A stretch of DNA of 64,000 nt from Prorocentrum cordatum. Taxonomy: Eukaryota > Sar > Dinophyceae > Prorocentrales > Prorocentraceae. A program made the position numbers and the translations under genes. Position 1 is the first letter of the stretch; each line of letters starts with the position of its first letter. The stretch spans positions 130,001 to 194,000 of the forward strand of contig CAUYUJ010018042.1 in NCBI GenBank assembly GCA_963575745.1. The letters are read 5' to 3'. Below are positions 49,536 to 60,390 of the stretch, in pieces. Below the pieces are notes generated by a model that did not search any database, was not told the DNA's origin, and worked only from the letters and a program-made list of their open reading frames with translations.

Positions 49536-49977
49536 GCAGAAAGATGATAGTTCGACAGGAATCGCAATCCCAAGCGGCACCTGAGCAGCTCGCCACCGAG
49601 TACAGATACATCGCGGTTTATCCGGGCCATACCTAGTTGGCATCGAAAGAAACCGACCGTTACAGCAAAACGCGACACGACCTCCACGCGACATTGGCGC
49701 ATCATCCAGCAACCGACCCAGGATGACAAGCAACGAACGCATAATAGTGGCAACGAGGCAGTACCTCTACCATTCTGGAGACCTGCATGCCCTTGCACCA
49801 GCATTAACTCAGGCGCCCACAGATCCTCCCCCACGACCAAAACGTCACTAAATGCAATCACGACTACGACGCGAACAGGGGACAAGGTACACGGTCAGAC
49901 CCAGCCCCTTGATAACATTACCATGAGAGAGGACAGCAAGCACGTCTAACACGGTGGGGGATGTTGCGTTAATTTCG

Positions 49978-51371
49978 TTTAGTTGGGCACAGTACCAGCT
50001 TACAACTTGCACATGCCTTCGGAAGCGTGGACGAGATGCATGTACTTGAGGGACGTCATTGTGACCATGGGCGCCAAAGCAACGCGTCCAACCACCGACG
50101 TTTGCATCATCCCCGCGGATATTCACAACATCACGCCGCCGACCAGCGGAGGCCTACACACGCCCCCACGGGGATGCAACGGGGGACCAGCCCCCCCCCG
50201 CCCATTTCAGGTCACAACGAGATTAACAATCTGGACGTCTACAGTGCATCTTACAGGCTAGCGCTGGGACCAGGGCAGCAATTTGAAATGACGCTTGGAT
50301 AGGAAGCAGGCAGCCCAGCCACATGGCCAGCAGAGCTCGAGGAACTCCGGCACACAGGACCCGTTCCAGCATACAAAGCGCAGTAATTTAAACAACAAAA
50401 GACGTCAGTACCACCATCACGATCTGGACGACCGACGGCTCAGACAAGATTGGCATGGAGCCCATACCTCCCAGAGGAGTCACGGCCAGTGCGAGACCGA
50501 TGAAGAAAGCCGCACCGTGGCAGCCGCCCGCCAATGTCAAGATCATGGGAGACCTCATGGACGTCGAGATGACAGACTACAGCGCCAGCAGCGAGAAGTA
50601 CAGGACCGAAGTGGACAACAAGTTGCAGGAGCTCCGTGAGTCGTACGAGTTCAATCAGGACCTCGCGTATGGCGAGCAGCTCAACCTGCCGGGCGGAGAG
50701 TAGGTTCTTGGATTGCATCGCCCGCGTCCAGCCTGGAAGACCGACCCGACCGAGCGCAAGCCTCCCACCTTCAGTCAGCACGAGGACATGAGGGCGCAGG
50801 CTTGTCTTCATTGCCAACAAACCGGGATGCTGCCACTGCCCCTACAAAGAAGTTTGCGACCACGATTGCACCAGGAGGGGCAACGCACCCAATGGCAGCC
50901 CGAGAGGCGATGACCTCGAACCTACGCATAACCCGCGCGCCCGAAGCGCGCCGCTGATTTACGAGCCAGCCGCAGCGGAGAAGGAACCGCGTGACCTGGA
51001 CGGCGGGGCGCCAGCATTGCCAGAGCATGCCATGACACGACCGCGCCCATGGATGGCCCACCCTGACAACGACACCGCGCAGGCTTACTACCACGCCCCA
51101 CAGAGGCGAGACAATGCGGGAATACCCAGAGGACTGGAAGCTACGATCGCCTCGGCAGTGGCACGTGAGCAACGACAACAAGGGGGCCTCCCCACATGCG
51201 AACGAGGCCACAGGTGACCTGGTCATCAACAGACCGCCTCCCTTCAACGCCGAAGGCGACGAACCCGAGCCACCACTGCCGCCAGGACCACCACCTGCGA
51301 AAGCCGACGAGGTGATGGTTGCGCCGCCAGTTCACAAGCTGCGATACATCAACAGGCACGACACCGATTGA
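49978..51371 (+). pseudogene. Decayed coding region of unknown family
   Basis: A low-repeat stretch in which protein-like text jumps between frames: LHMPSEAWTRCMYLRDVIVT (49983 on), LDVYSASYRLALGPGQQFEM (about 50215-50290), VNKIMGDLMDVEMTDYSASS-like text with NKLQELRESYEFNQDLAYGE (50455-50700, ending TAG), a Cys-rich GCCHCPYKEVCDHDC (about 50830-50875), and EYPEDWKLRSPRQWHVSNDN (51120-51371). At least three frameshifts and one stop separate these. The Cys/His cluster could bind zinc. The family is unknown; a retroelement capsid-like protein or a lost host gene are both possible. Minus-strand frames overlap parts of it and cannot be excluded. Confidence 0.35.
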
Positions 51372-52240
51372 TCTTCGCAAGAAGCCATCTTCGCCATCTA
51401 CCAGCTCCTCCTTCGCCAGCATGACGCCTGCACTCGAGCTGCTGAGGGCTGCCCAAGTCGCCGAGGGCATCGCGAAGCAAGTGATCAATGCGCAACCACG
51501 CGCACCACGCCTCCGCCTCTCCGCCGTCCCTAGAAGGATAGGCGGGAGCCAGGCGCCGAGAACAGCCGCGCACGCGACCTCAGCCTTGTGCCCAGCAACC
51601 AACGATCCCTTGCCCAGCCGCGGGGGCAGGACCCGTGGCACGGGCCACGCTCGCCGCGAGGGGCACATGCACCAATTCCATGTTCTCCGAGCGTCAAACT
51701 CTAAGGCTGCAGCCGCTAACCTAGGGGTGCAGCAGGCTTCCACCTGACTCACCACCTCACCCAGCCAACCACGCACCCAACCTACGCACCCAGTGCCCAG
51801 GGTACTGTCCATGGCAGAAGCGTCACCAGCACCATTCCTACTCCAAGACCGCAGGCACTTCTACGCCCCCCACTGGTGTCGTCACCAGCGGCTCTCGATT
51901 GCAGCCGCCGAGCCCCCCTTGTTTATTACCTACCATGTACGGCTTGGGCACGTGCGGGCAGGCCCGGGCATGAACGCCACCATGCGGGCGGTGTTCTTTT
52001 GATTTCCTGAACCTACAGCCCCTGAGCGCGCACGTCAGAGGGGCGGGCCGCCCTCACCCTCACCTCCCCCTCGCCTCGGCGGCCCCCCCCATCGCGTCGT
52101 CTCCTTCTCGCCTCGCTCCACGGCCCCCACCAGCGGCCGCGAGCAGCCCACGTTTATACTTCTCCAGCCCGCTAACGCTTGCGGGGTTGGGGGTGTCAAA
52201 GGCATCGGCGCTTCGCCACGAATACTCCCGCATCACCGAG
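51372..52240. other. Unassigned region
   Basis: No repeat family. Frames on both strands are open but not recognised. Confidence 0.35.
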
Positions 52241-52544
52241 TCACCGAGAAAGGAGGAGGAGGAGGAGGAAGAGGACACCACGAGAGGGAGAATGAGTAGA
52301 GATCTTCCATGGCGGGGATTTTGAGCAGGAGGAGGCGGGGAGCAGAAGGAAGAGCTGGATGATGAAAGAGAACGGTGCTCGGTGTCGGCTGTTGAACGGC
52401 TCAGTCTTCGAAGATTGATCCATCTGGTTGTGAGCAGCCTGTCTTGCTGCCTGAGGGAAGTTTTCCTCTGGATCGATTTTCAGAGGCCTACGACTCGTCT
52501 TGGCTCACCTCGTTCCAATACTCCTCCTACTCCTTCTCCTCCTC

Positions 52545-52602
<58 letters not shown>

Positions 52603-52918
52603 GCATCGTGCTTCTCCTCCTCATCCCCCCCCTTCCTCCTCCTCCTCCTCCTCTCCTCCTCCTCCTCCTCCTCCTCCTCCTCCTCGTCCTCCTCCTCCTT
52701 CTCCTCCTCGTCCACCCTCTCCTCCTCCTCCTCCTCCTCCTCCTCCATTTCCTTCTCCTCCTCCTCCTCCTCCTCCTTCTCCTCTTCCTCCTCCTCTTCC
52801 TCCCCTACACCTGATGTCATTAGCTTGTCTCCGCATCCTCCTTGTATCTTCCGGTCCTCAGCATCTGTCTCTTTCACATGATTCGCCATCTCCAACCGCT
52901 CATCTCCATCACCGTCGC

Positions 52919-52965
<47 letters not shown>

Positions 52966-53152
52966 GCAGCATCAGCATCATCAGCATCATCATGATCGTC
53001 ATCATCATCATCATCATCATCAGCATCAGCATCAGCATCAGCATCAGCATCATCGTTATCATCAGCATCAGCATAAGCATCATCGTCATCATCAGCTGCT
53101 GCAGCATCATCATCGTCATTAGTATCACAATCGTCGTCATCTGCATCATCAG

Positions 53153-53193
<41 letters not shown>

Positions 53194-53290
53194 CCATCAA
53201 CATCATCACCATCATCATCACCATCATCATCACCATCATCACCATCATCAGCAGCATCATCTATTCGTCATTGCACTTCTCGCGGGCCTA
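52241..53290. repeat. (ATC)n and (TCC)n microsatellites
   Basis: (ATC)n at 52547-52605, (TCC)n at 52611-52802 and (ATC)n at 52918-53260, with short unique spacers. Homopolymeric frames are artefacts. Confidence 0.95.
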
Positions 53291-53478
53291 GACCCCGTCG
53301 AGTCGTGAAAAAGCATGGCGGAATTGATTTGCTATTCTAGGCCATGTGGGGCCACCCCATTGGCCCCAGGACCGTCAACAAACGACTCCGGACGAAAGCC
53401 GGTTCCCAGAAAGGGGTCCAGGCTTCTCAGAGCCCACGTCGCGAAAATAATGCTTTCGGGGGTCTGATGGTGGCGGGC
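53291..53478 (+). repeat. Family H copy
   Basis: GTCGTGAAAAAGCATGGCGG, CCCAGGACCGTCAACAAACG, GAAAGGGGTCCAGGCTTCTC and CACGTCGCGAAAATAATGC in family order. Confidence 0.7.
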
Positions 53479-54204
53479 GATTATCTCCGCTCAAGCCGGC
53501 CCCCGGGCTCCTCCCCGGGGGCCCCATCCATCTCGGTGATCGGACATTGCGCAATGGGGGAGCGATGAATTGACGGGGGGGGGGGGGGACGGCGCGTCGG
53601 CAGCAGTCCAGGCACGGGGGTCCACGCAAGCAGGGGTCAGCCAGGGTTTGCAGGACCTTGCAGGGATCCTGCAGAGCCTGGGCCGCACTGCCCCGGGCTG
53701 CGGCGCGGGCTCCTGCAGGACTCTGCAGCGCTTGACTGACCCGGGTCTGGATTGACCTGGGTCGTCGGATCCCCGACTCCTCTGAGGCAGGTTTTCATGT
53801 CAGATTCTGCCAGAGTTGACTTGCATGGAGGTGCGTGAGACCCGAAAGAAAATCTGGGCCTCACGCAAGTCGGGACTGACTTGCACGCCTTTTCGGCCCA
53901 GCGCTGCTGGAAGAGACGGCTGACGGGAGGGGATGCCAGGCAGGTAAACATGCCTGAGTCTGAGGAAGAACAGCCTCCTCCTTGAAGGTGTTTTCGCCCC
54001 GTGGGCTTCTGGAGAAGAGCGAGGAGGAGAAGGAGGAGGAAGGCCCTGACAGTCTAGGTTCCTGGGGCAAGAGGGTGCTAAGGCCCTTGCCGCCGCGCCG
54101 CTGGGAGGCCTCCACCTGGTTTCGAGGCCTGGCCCGAGCCAGACGTCTGGGTTTTGCTTTCGGCGCACCCGCTTGAGGGATCTTCCGCTGGAGTCCAGGA
54201 CGCA
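53479..54204. other. Spacer with the repeat shared with 32806-33015
   Basis: 53630-53790 contains GCAGGGATCCTGCAGAGCCT and GGGTCTGGATTGACCTGGGT, counterparts of 32806-33015. The rest is unassigned. Confidence 0.45.
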
Positions 54205-54489
54205 GCCGAGGAGGGGGAGGAGGAAGATGAGGAGGAGGTGGAGGAGGAGGAGGAGGAGGAGGAGGAGGAGGAGCGGGAGGAGGAAGAGGAGGGGGCGGAG
54301 GAGGAGGAGGGTCGGAAATGCCATGCTAATGGCCCAGCAGTTATGGGCGCACGCGCCCATTCCAGGGCTGGTTCGCGCCGCAGCCCCGGGCGGCGGAGGC
54401 GGCCTCCGAGGCCGCGCCGGAGAAGGCCAGGGCCCTCCCGTGCTCGGCCACGCGCAGAGGAGCAGGGGGACGGGGGGAAGCTTCCAGGA
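54205..54489. repeat. (GGA)n tract and spacer
   Basis: 54205-54315 is imperfect (GGA)n; the remainder is GC-rich. Confidence 0.8.
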
Positions 54490-54577
54490 AGCACCCCTGC
54501 TTCTCAGAAGGCGCGGGCCCTCTCTATAGACGTGAGGCCAGGGCCTTCTGAGGAGCAGGGTGCCTCTAAGAAGCCCT
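54490..54577. repeat. Hairpin element family F, copy F3
   Basis: CCCCTGCTTCTCAGAAGGCG and GGCCTTCTGAGGAGCAGGG are inverted arms. The loop TATAGACGTGAGGCC matches F1 and F2. Confidence 0.8.
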
Positions 54578-55022
54578 CCTCCCTCCCCCTGCCCCCCATC
54601 TTCGCGCCGCCAGCATGCCCTGGCCCTTGTTCCGTTCGGTGCGATCGACTGATCGTTCAAGGACCGGGCTCGAGGATCGAGATGTCGAGGTTTCGAGGGT
54701 CGGGTGGCTCGAGTGCCCGAGTTCGAGGGCCGAGGGTCGCGGGCCGATCGAAATATAGTTCGAGGATCGAGATGTCGAGGATTCGAGGGTCGGGTGCCTC
54801 GAGGGCCCGAGTTCGAGGGCCGAGGGGGTCGCGGGCGCCGAGGCTCGAGGCGGCGGGCTCGGTGTCTCCCTGGCCACGCGGCCCGCGGCCTCGAAGACGG
54901 CCAGGGTCTGCTCCTCCGAGGGAAGGGCGTCTGTGGGGACATCGGCCGGTCCCAGCTCCTCCTCCTCCTCCTCCTCCTCCTCCTCCTCCTCCTCCTCCTC
55001 CTCCTCCTCCTCCTCCTCCTCA
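54578..55022. repeat. 90-bp tandem duplication and (TCC)n tract
   Basis: CGAGGATCGAGATGTCGAGG starts at 54671 and 54761, with CGAGTTCGAGGGCCGAGGG in both units. (TCC)n at 54956-55022. Confidence 0.8.
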
Positions 55023-56039
55023 GGCGGTGTGGCCTTTTTTCCGATGTTCTCCGCCCTTCTGCATGAGAAGGCCCCTTTCCCAAAGTCCAGGGCGGGCCCC
55101 ATCTGCGAGTTTGAGCGACAAGGCCTTGGCCGAAAGCTTCTGAGTCGCACCTTGTGCCTCGAGGTGCCCTTGCATGGTGCCCGCGGGGGTGCTCTCTGGT
55201 GGGCGCCACTGGCACCACGGCCGTACATTTGCGGTGGACGCGGTGTGCAAGAGCTACCTACGCTTGCACGACCCACGCCTTGAACGTTGCTGACTCGCTT
55301 TCGCCTGTGTATGGCTTTTCGCCAGGTTTCACAACCGTGCCAATGAAGTCTTTCATGCACGACTCTCCAAAGTCGAGTGGCGAAAGGGAAGACATGTTCT
55401 CCGCCAACAGCCTCCCCACAGAGAGAAACCAAAACAAGTCCTGGTGTGCTGTCGGTGCCTCGTCGACAGACAAGAGGAACTCACTCCCTTGCATCGCATT
55501 GCCCCTTGTTGGCTTGCATCCCAGGTGTTCTCTCTGGCCAACTGCACCCGTCTACGGCTGGGTTCAGAGAATCGCCTTTTAGCAAGAAGTGGCCTGACGC
55601 AACCTTGGGGGAGAACGGCCAAAATAGGAGAAGAAGGAGGAGGAGGAGAAGAAGAAGAGAAGGAAAGAGAAGAGAAGAAGAGCAAGAAGAAGTCGTCATC
55701 GTCGAACAAGCAGTGGCCTGGCCTTTCTCGGGTCGTCGAGGGAGCCCGCGCGTGACTGCCGATCATCCTGGGCCCTCTCGAGTCGAAGCGCGGGAGCGGG
55801 GGAGCCAGGCTGCTGAAGGCGCTTGCACTCGCGGTGGCAGAGATCTTGTGTCCGCGAGTCGACGGCGGGGGGTAGCGGCAGGCAGGGAGGCGGAAGAGAG
55901 GAAGGGAGGGGGCAGCTGCGAAGACGAGGGAGGGAGAGACGAGGAGGCCGCCAGGAGGGAGGAGGGGCGAGGAGGAACGAAAGGCAGGAGGGCACGGAAG
56001 GCCAGAGGGACGAGGAGGCGGCAGGGAAGGAAAGGAGGG
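55023..56039. other. Mostly unassigned; possible minus-strand coding fragment at 55258-55494
   Basis: On the minus strand 55494-55258 encodes 78 codons that read like protein (LLSVDEAPTAHQDLFWFLSV, LSPLDFGESCMKDFIGTVV), ending in TAG, but no family is recognised. An overlapping plus-strand frame (55154-55582) competes. 55620-55690 is an (AGA/GGA)n tract. Nothing else is recognised. Confidence 0.3.
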
Positions 56040-56225
56040 GTGAGCAGGGCTCAGTTCGGCTCCTCCGATTCGGTTCGATTCGGTGTCGATGGATTCCAGT
56101 TCGAGTCGACTTCGGGTTCCGATTCGGCTCCGATGTTTCAATGGAGGCCTACTGACTCGACTGCCGATGTTTGCCGATCCGATTCATTTCGATCGCCGAT
56201 CCGACTTGGCGATTCGATTGCGGAC
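56040..56225. repeat. Dispersed repeat family L, copy 2
   Basis: Counterpart of 47800-48010: GGTTCGATTCGGTGTCGATG, GGCTCCGATGTTTCAATGGA, TTTCGATCGCCGATCCGACT. Confidence 0.75.
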
Positions 56226-56284
56226 TCTCCTGAGAGCAGGGGGGGAGGACGGAGGAGGGGTGAGGAGTGAGGATGGAGACTTGG

Positions 56285-56406
56285 CATCGCTTGGACGTGT
56301 GCATTTTTCTGTCGGCGAGGACCATCGAGGAGCATCCTTGATCATTTCGCGAAAAAACCACGCACGAAACCGGAAAAAAACATTGGAAATGGACGTCCGA
56401 GCGATG
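56285..56406. mobile_element. MITE-like element family K, copy K2
   Basis: 122 bp, ends CATCGCTTGGACGT / ACGTCCGAGCGATG (one mismatch). The interior GAGCATCCTTGATCATTTCG matches K1. Confidence 0.85.
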
Positions 56407-57723
56407 GCCAGGAGAAGGGCTGGCCGTTGCCACTTCCCCCGCGCCAGAGCAGCGTTTCACTCCTGGGCCTGCGAAGTTGCTGCCCGCAGCACGAGGGCGC
56501 GGTGCGTGCGCTCTGCCGCCCGAAGCACACATGCGAGGGTGCGTGAGCGTGGGGCGTTCAGAAGATCGAGGTGGGATAGCCTCGTCGTGGCCGAGGCTCG
56601 CCGCGGCCAGAATAGCCTGTCCGTTCCTTGCTCTTCGTCCCTTTTGGTGGCGCGACGGTTGCAGACCTGCGCGCGGGTGGTGGTCTCCAACATGCGACGT
56701 GTCCTTGGGAGCAGACGAGGCCACACCGCAGGCACGGGTTCCGGAGGAGCCCCGCAAAGTTGCCGCCGACTTGTGGGACCAGTCCCCCGTGGACAGGGCA
56801 CGAGGCAACTGTTCCCGTGCCGGATGGGGATACGCGTCTCCGCCCACCTCTGCGTGCATCGGCCCGAATGTCGTACCTGTGGAGATGCTTCAACACACGA
56901 GCACGGAGCTGAGGCCAGAGCCCAACCTTGAAGACGACCCCCGTTACATCTTCCAATTGGCGCGGCGCTAAGGCGATGGGTCCGTCTCGGAAACCGCTCC
57001 GCTCCGTGGTTAGACCTCTCGGAACAGCGACTGGAAGTTGTTAAGACGAGCGCACGCGGCGCGGAGGCGATGCACCCATGGTGAAGACCACCCCGATCCG
57101 TGCTTGCAATTCTTACAGGCTTTCAAGGCGAACGTGCGCGGCGCGATTGCGAGAGCCCCATGCCGAAATCGGATCCTCTCCGACCCGCCTGGCTGTTGCA
57201 GGTGGCATGCTTCGGGAACAAGGGCTGTCGGGGGGTTTTCAGCCGAGACGCCCGGCCCGTCCCGCCCACACGCTGGGGGGTGCGACAGGGAGAAGAGATC
57301 CATGCGCAACGTGGTGTAGCAAGGGGGAAGGCGCGGGGAAGCGGACAGCGGAGAAGGAGGAGGGAGGAATCCAGTGTTCGAGCTCGGGCGAGCAGTTCCT
57401 CGGGGCTCGGGCTCGAGGTACGGGGGCACTGGCAGGTGCACCAGCTCGATCTCAACATGGGCGGTCCAGGGCAGCGACTGGTTCACGGAAGAGAAGGGGG
57501 AGAGACGAGGGGGAGGCCCAAGAGAGTGTGAGGGGGAGGACGAGGTGGAAAAGAAGGAGGGGGGGCGGCAGGATCTGGAGGACGAGGAGGACGACGAGCA
57601 GCGGCAGTTGCAGTTGGAGTCCCCAGGCGCCCTCTCCGCTTCGCCATCTTACAATTACACCTAATTCCCCAAACCGTGTTCGACCTTAAGGGGTGTTTAT
57701 ATGTTCTTGCGGAATTGGGCATG
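56407..57723. other. Unassigned region
   Basis: GC-rich, mostly single-copy. A plus-strand frame 56477-56971 ends with EPNLEDDPRYIFQLARR but is not recognised. 57040-57165 resembles the decayed repeat at 49161-49433. 57540-57600 is a short (GGA/GAC) tract. Confidence 0.35.
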
Positions 57724-57910
57724 TTTGTCAGTCTGGCGGCTATGTTGCCGCCGTCGCGGCCTCGTCGCCAACCGTCCTTTTTGACCCTGTCTGTCGGTTT
57801 GGCGGCTATGTTGCCACGGTCGTTGCCTCGTCGCCAGCCGTCGTCTGGCCTTGCCTGTCGGTCTGGCGGCGATGTTGCTGCCGTCACCGCCTCGTCGCCG
57901 CCCGTCTGAC
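57724..57910. repeat. ~65-bp tandem repeat, three units
   Basis: (C/T)TGGCGGC(T/G)ATGTTGC starts at about 57733, 57799 and 57863, each followed by CGTC...GCCTCGTCGCC. Confidence 0.85.
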
Positions 57911-59138
57911 GGTCGCCGCGGTTGTTGCCACCACCGCCCCGTCGCCGCGCCACATAGATCGCATAACAGGTGTTGCATAACATGGTTTGCACCACATACA
58001 TCCACATAAGTTGCGAACAACATGGTTCGCACAACCTAGATTGCACCACAATGAGTGCACCACATAGATTGTGCAGCATAGATGGCACAGCATAGCTTGC
58101 ACGTCGTGTGTAGGTGTGTAAAGATCATATAAGCGCGACTCAATCTTTGTACTGAACAACGTGAATTACGTCACATTGACTGCACCACCTAGATTGCTCC
58201 GTGGATATTGTAAAGCATATAGTGTACCTTCTAGATCGTTCCACATACATTCCGCAACATGGATTGCACAGCCTGTATTGCACCACAGGTTGCCCCACAT
58301 GGTGTGTATATAATGCATTGCACAACATGTACGTTCCTATTTTACAATTACCCCAGTGCGACCCTACCTAGAAATTGGAGCTTCTAGGAAAGCAACATTA
58401 GTAGAAGCGGCAGCAATAGTGGACGCTATGCTATGCTATGCTATGTTATGCTGCGCAATGCTATGCTGAGCTAGGCTAGACTAGGCTAGGCTAGGCTATG
58501 CTATGCTATGCTGCGCTATGCTATGCTGCGCTATGCTATGCTATGCTATGCTTTTGCTTTGCCTTCACTTCTGCCTTTGCTTTTGTGTTTGCTTGGCACC
58601 CAGGGAACGCAACTGGGGGAACCGCGCGTTTGCTTTTACCTTTGCTGTTGCTTTTGCTTGGCCCCCAGGGGACCGGGGGAACCGCCCGGGGCGCTGTCCA
58701 TTGCCCGGCCCTTTTAAGCAAAGACAGTAAGAACCCTTCTAGGCAGAGCCTAGGTAGAGAAAAACAGGTATGTTGAACAACGCCGATTTCAAAACATATA
58801 GATTGCACCTAATAGATCGCACAAAATTTGTTGCACCACATAGATAGCCTCACGTGAGTGTTCACATAAACTGCACCACATAGAGTGCACTACAGAGATT
58901 GCGCACCATCTATTGCACAACATACTGAACCACATAGCTTGCTCCACCTAGATTGCATAACATATATTGCACCTCCTAGATCGCACCACTTCTACTGCAC
59001 AACATGGGTTGCACTACACTTGTAGCACATCATAGGGTGCACAACATACACTGCAACGCACATTGTGCTCCACATATATATTGCACAAAATAAACTGTTT
59101 CGGGCTGACGCTGGCTAACATGAACACTAGTCTCCTCT
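57911..59138. repeat. TTGCACCACATAGA degenerate array and (CTATG)n tract
   Basis: 57950-58350 and 58790-59095 are arrays of 10-16-bp units around ATAGATTGCACCACA/AACATG. Between them 58420-58560 is (CTATG)n and 58560-58700 a loose duplication of TTTTGCTTGG(C/C)ACCCAGGG...GGGGGAACCGC. No gene. Confidence 0.85.
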
Positions 59139-59275
59139 CCCCCTGATTCTTAGGCTTACGCCACACCGCCGACCCCTTGTTTATGCCAATCTGGGGGTAG
59201 TAGAAGCTGCGAAGGGGTGAAAAGGCGAGTGATTCTTGGGCTTACGCCACACCGCCGACCCCTTGGGGGGGCTCG
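59139..59275. repeat. 92-bp direct repeat
   Basis: GATTCTT(A/G)GGCTTACGCCAC followed by ACCGCCGACCCCTTG occurs at about 59139 and 59231. Confidence 0.8.
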
Positions 59276-59295
59276 CAGCGCGTCGCCTTCGCTCA

Positions 59296-59327
59296 GAATC
59301 TGACCGCTGGGGACGGGATGGATAAGG
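59296..59327. repeat. 32-bp direct repeat, left copy
   Basis: Begins GAATCTGACCGCTGGGGACG and is identical to 59833-59864. The two copies bracket the zinc-finger repeat gene, 537 bp apart. Confidence 0.9.
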
Positions 59328-59342
59328 CCCGCGTTTACAGAC

Positions 59343-59840
59343 GTGAGCCATGTATCGGACAGTCAGAAAGAACATTACAGGAGAACGGGCCAAACGCATC
59401 GCCCGGTCATGTGCCGCGCGTGCCACGAAAAATCGGAGGCCCAGATTTTCCGTTGTGGAGCATGCCCGACGGGGGCGGATGGGAAGGCGCCCGCGTTCAC
59501 AGACTTGAGCCATTTGTCCGATAACCAGAAAGTACATTATAGGAAGACGGGCCAGGCGCATCGCCCAGTCGTGTGCCGCGCGTGTCACGATGCGCGCACG
59601 GGGGCGAAAAAGTTTGAATGCTCCGCGTGCCCACCGAACGGGGACGGGAAGAAACCAGCGTTTTCAGACGGGGGCCATTTGTCGAAAGACCAGAAGAAGA
59701 ATTATTTCAAGCGAAACAACCCAGTTGTGTGCGCGAAGTGTTTTAAAGCGGGACGAGCGCCGCGGAGAGACCCTCCGAAACGCCCGGCGGAACCAAGTGA
59801 CGAGCATTGCGACAAGGCACGGAAGTTGCGAGGAATCTGA
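59343..59840 (+). CDS. Tandem zinc-finger protein, Stc1-like repeats
   Basis: 165 codons ending TGA at 59838-59840. The sequence is two and a half copies of a ~55-residue unit: H-(L/V)-S-D-x-Q-K-x-H-Y-R-x-T-G-Q, HRPV(V)CRACH, F-x-C-x-A-C-P, DGKxPAF(T/S)D. Cys pairs are at 24/27, 38/41, 78/81, 93/96 and 130/133; 38/41 with 78/81, and 93/96 with 130/133, would each make a four-Cys zinc site separated by the HLS-x-Q helix. That layout recalls the Stc1 domain (in fission yeast Stc1 links RNAi to a histone methyltransferase), but the match is from memory. The tail is basic. The start is unclear: the open frame begins at a GTG (59343), the first in-frame ATG is Met23 at 59409, and pair 24/27 lacks its partner. 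So the 5' end is either in an upstream exon (TTTACAG|AC at 59334-59342 looks like an acceptor) or lost. Bases 59305-59342 read as a degraded upstream repeat, one base out of frame. Confidence 0.7.
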   Translation: MSHVSDSQKEHYRRTGQTHRPVMCRACHEKSEAQIFRCGACPTGADGKAPAFTDLSHLSDNQKVHYRKTGQAHRPVVCRACHDARTGAKKFECSACPPNGDGKKPAFSDGGHLSKDQKKNYFKRNNPVVCAKCFKAGRAPRRDPPKRPAEPSDEHCDKARKLRGI

Positions 59841-59864
59841 CCGCTGGGGACGGGATGGATAAGG
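59833..59864. repeat. 32-bp direct repeat, right copy
   Basis: Identical to 59296-59327; it supplies the stop codon of the zinc-finger gene. Confidence 0.9.
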
Positions 59865-60390
59865 GGGACGTGGAGGAGGGAGGATGGGGGAGCAGCCAAA
59901 GGCGGAGAAGGTGAAAAGTGAGCCAGTGGAGGGAATACGAGACAGAAAGCTGAGAGGGGAGACGGGAGGAGGGGGCGGAAGAGGAGGATGAGAAGGAGCA
60001 GGAGAACACGACGAGGACGACAATGGCGGCGACAGACTCGACGGCGTAGGCTGGGCACCTTTTTGGGGCCATCTTGGGGGCTTCGTTGACCGTTGTGGGA
60101 GCCTCTGGCGCCGTCGTCGTGAGAATCCTCTCGGGGGCCTGCGGGAGGCAGTTTGGAGGCTTCTGGGGAGCTGTTTTGGGGCAGCTTGGGGCTTTTTTTG
60201 GGCTTGTTGGGGGCCTCTTGGGGGCTTCTTGGAGCCTCTTGGAGGCCTCTTGGGGCCTCCTTGGCGCCTTTTGGGGCGGAAGGCTAGAATTTTAGGTTCG
60301 TGGTCCCCGTCTGGAGCCTTTCTTGGGCCCCTCTGTGGGCCCTCTTGGACTGTCTGAAGGCCCTCTTGAGCCGTTTTGAGGCGCTCTTGG
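59865..60390. repeat. Purine-rich spacer and CTTGGGG minisatellite
   Basis: 59865-60000 is GGA/GAGG-rich. 60060-60390 is the minisatellite, including GGCTAGAATTTTAGGTTCGT, a landmark of the composite repeat. Confidence 0.6.

Noticed and set aside
51141-51812. Minus-strand 223-codon protein
   Set aside because: Composition and overlap suggest a shadow of the plus-strand decayed coding region; no recognisable motif.
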